Below, piece by piece: positions 63,738 to 64,000 of a stretch of DNA of 64,000 nucleotides (positions are counted from its first letter, which is position 1; every line of letters begins with the position of its first letter). The stretch comes from Littorina saxatilis (taxonomy: Eukaryota; Mollusca; Gastropoda; Littorinimorpha; Littorinidae), in NCBI RefSeq assembly GCF_037325665.1, contig NC_090258.1:35809627-35873626 (forward strand), in the 5' to 3' direction. Made by a program: the position numbers and the translations under genes. Under the pieces are notes generated by a model. The model did not search any database, was not told the origin of the DNA, and saw only the letters and a program-made list of their open reading frames with translations.

Positions 63738-64000
63738 AGGAGACAAAGCCTTGTTATCGTGGGAAGCCACAGAGCTAACTTTACCGTTGCCAGCACGAGA
63801 AACTAGAGCTACATCTGCCGCTCACCGATGTTGGCCTTTAAGCCCAGGGGAGGGGAAAGGGGGTGGGGGGAGGGGCATTGGAAGGGATGCTCCTGACACC
63901 AAACAAATATTCATTTAGATTTTTTGCTTGATTGCCATAACATTGGAGACATTTTCGAGTGTATAATTGTAGCTAGTGAGTGTCTGAATTATAGCAAAGC

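Overview
The window is eukaryotic. Its genes are split by many introns with GT/AG borders, it is full of (TG)n microsatellites, tRNA-derived SINEs, MITEs and a non-LTR retrotransposon, and the coding islands are short. The protein families and the repeat mix suggest a lophotrochozoan, most likely a marine mollusc and plausibly a gastropod. That placement is an inference; no species marker is visible.

The main gene (1920-48528, + strand) is a kinesin-3-type motor of the KLP6/KIF28 group. Twenty-two coding exons can be joined in frame to 1,023 residues; only the first ~10-15 residues lie upstream of the window. Order: motor domain (exons 1-8), neck and coiled coil (9-10), FHA domain (11-13), conserved central region ending in a C2-like fold (14-19), coiled coil (20-21), acidic/basic tail (22). 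The first intron appears to be minor-spliceosome (U12, AT-AC type). There are two phase-compatible last exons: one (48308-48528) ends in a CAAX box, CVVL; the other (45777-45931) ends in a Cys-rich segment, [10 protein letters not shown]. Both look like lipid-anchor signals, so the motor may choose its membrane anchor by alternative terminal exons.

The introns are rich in repeats. At five introns (before exons 9, 10, 12, 13 and 21) sequence spanning the 3' splice site and the start of the exon has been copied upstream, in two cases into arrays of ~52 and 9 copies. Other arrays are a 52-bp satellite (7650-9194, interrupted by a MITE), a ~54-60-bp satellite (12180-12815) and a 78-bp satellite derived from the tRNA head of a SINE (19630-21510). 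The long reading frames over these arrays are by-products of the repeat periods, not genes.

Intron 18 (32973-41602) holds an 8.2-kb DIRS-like fossil element, recognised by inverted terminal repeats plus an internal region complementary to the joined ends. A ~4.1-kb I/Ingi-like LINE with an open 1,297-codon frame and an 11-bp target-site duplication, and a SINE, are inserted in it.

From ~51.8 to 61.4 kb there is intergenic sequence with microsatellites, a TTAA-flanked MITE with long inverted repeats, foldback elements and a 29-bp minisatellite; no gene was recognised. At 61469 a second gene begins on the + strand: a signal-peptide exon and, at 63387-63545, the first half of a Ly6/three-finger domain. 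It continues beyond the window.
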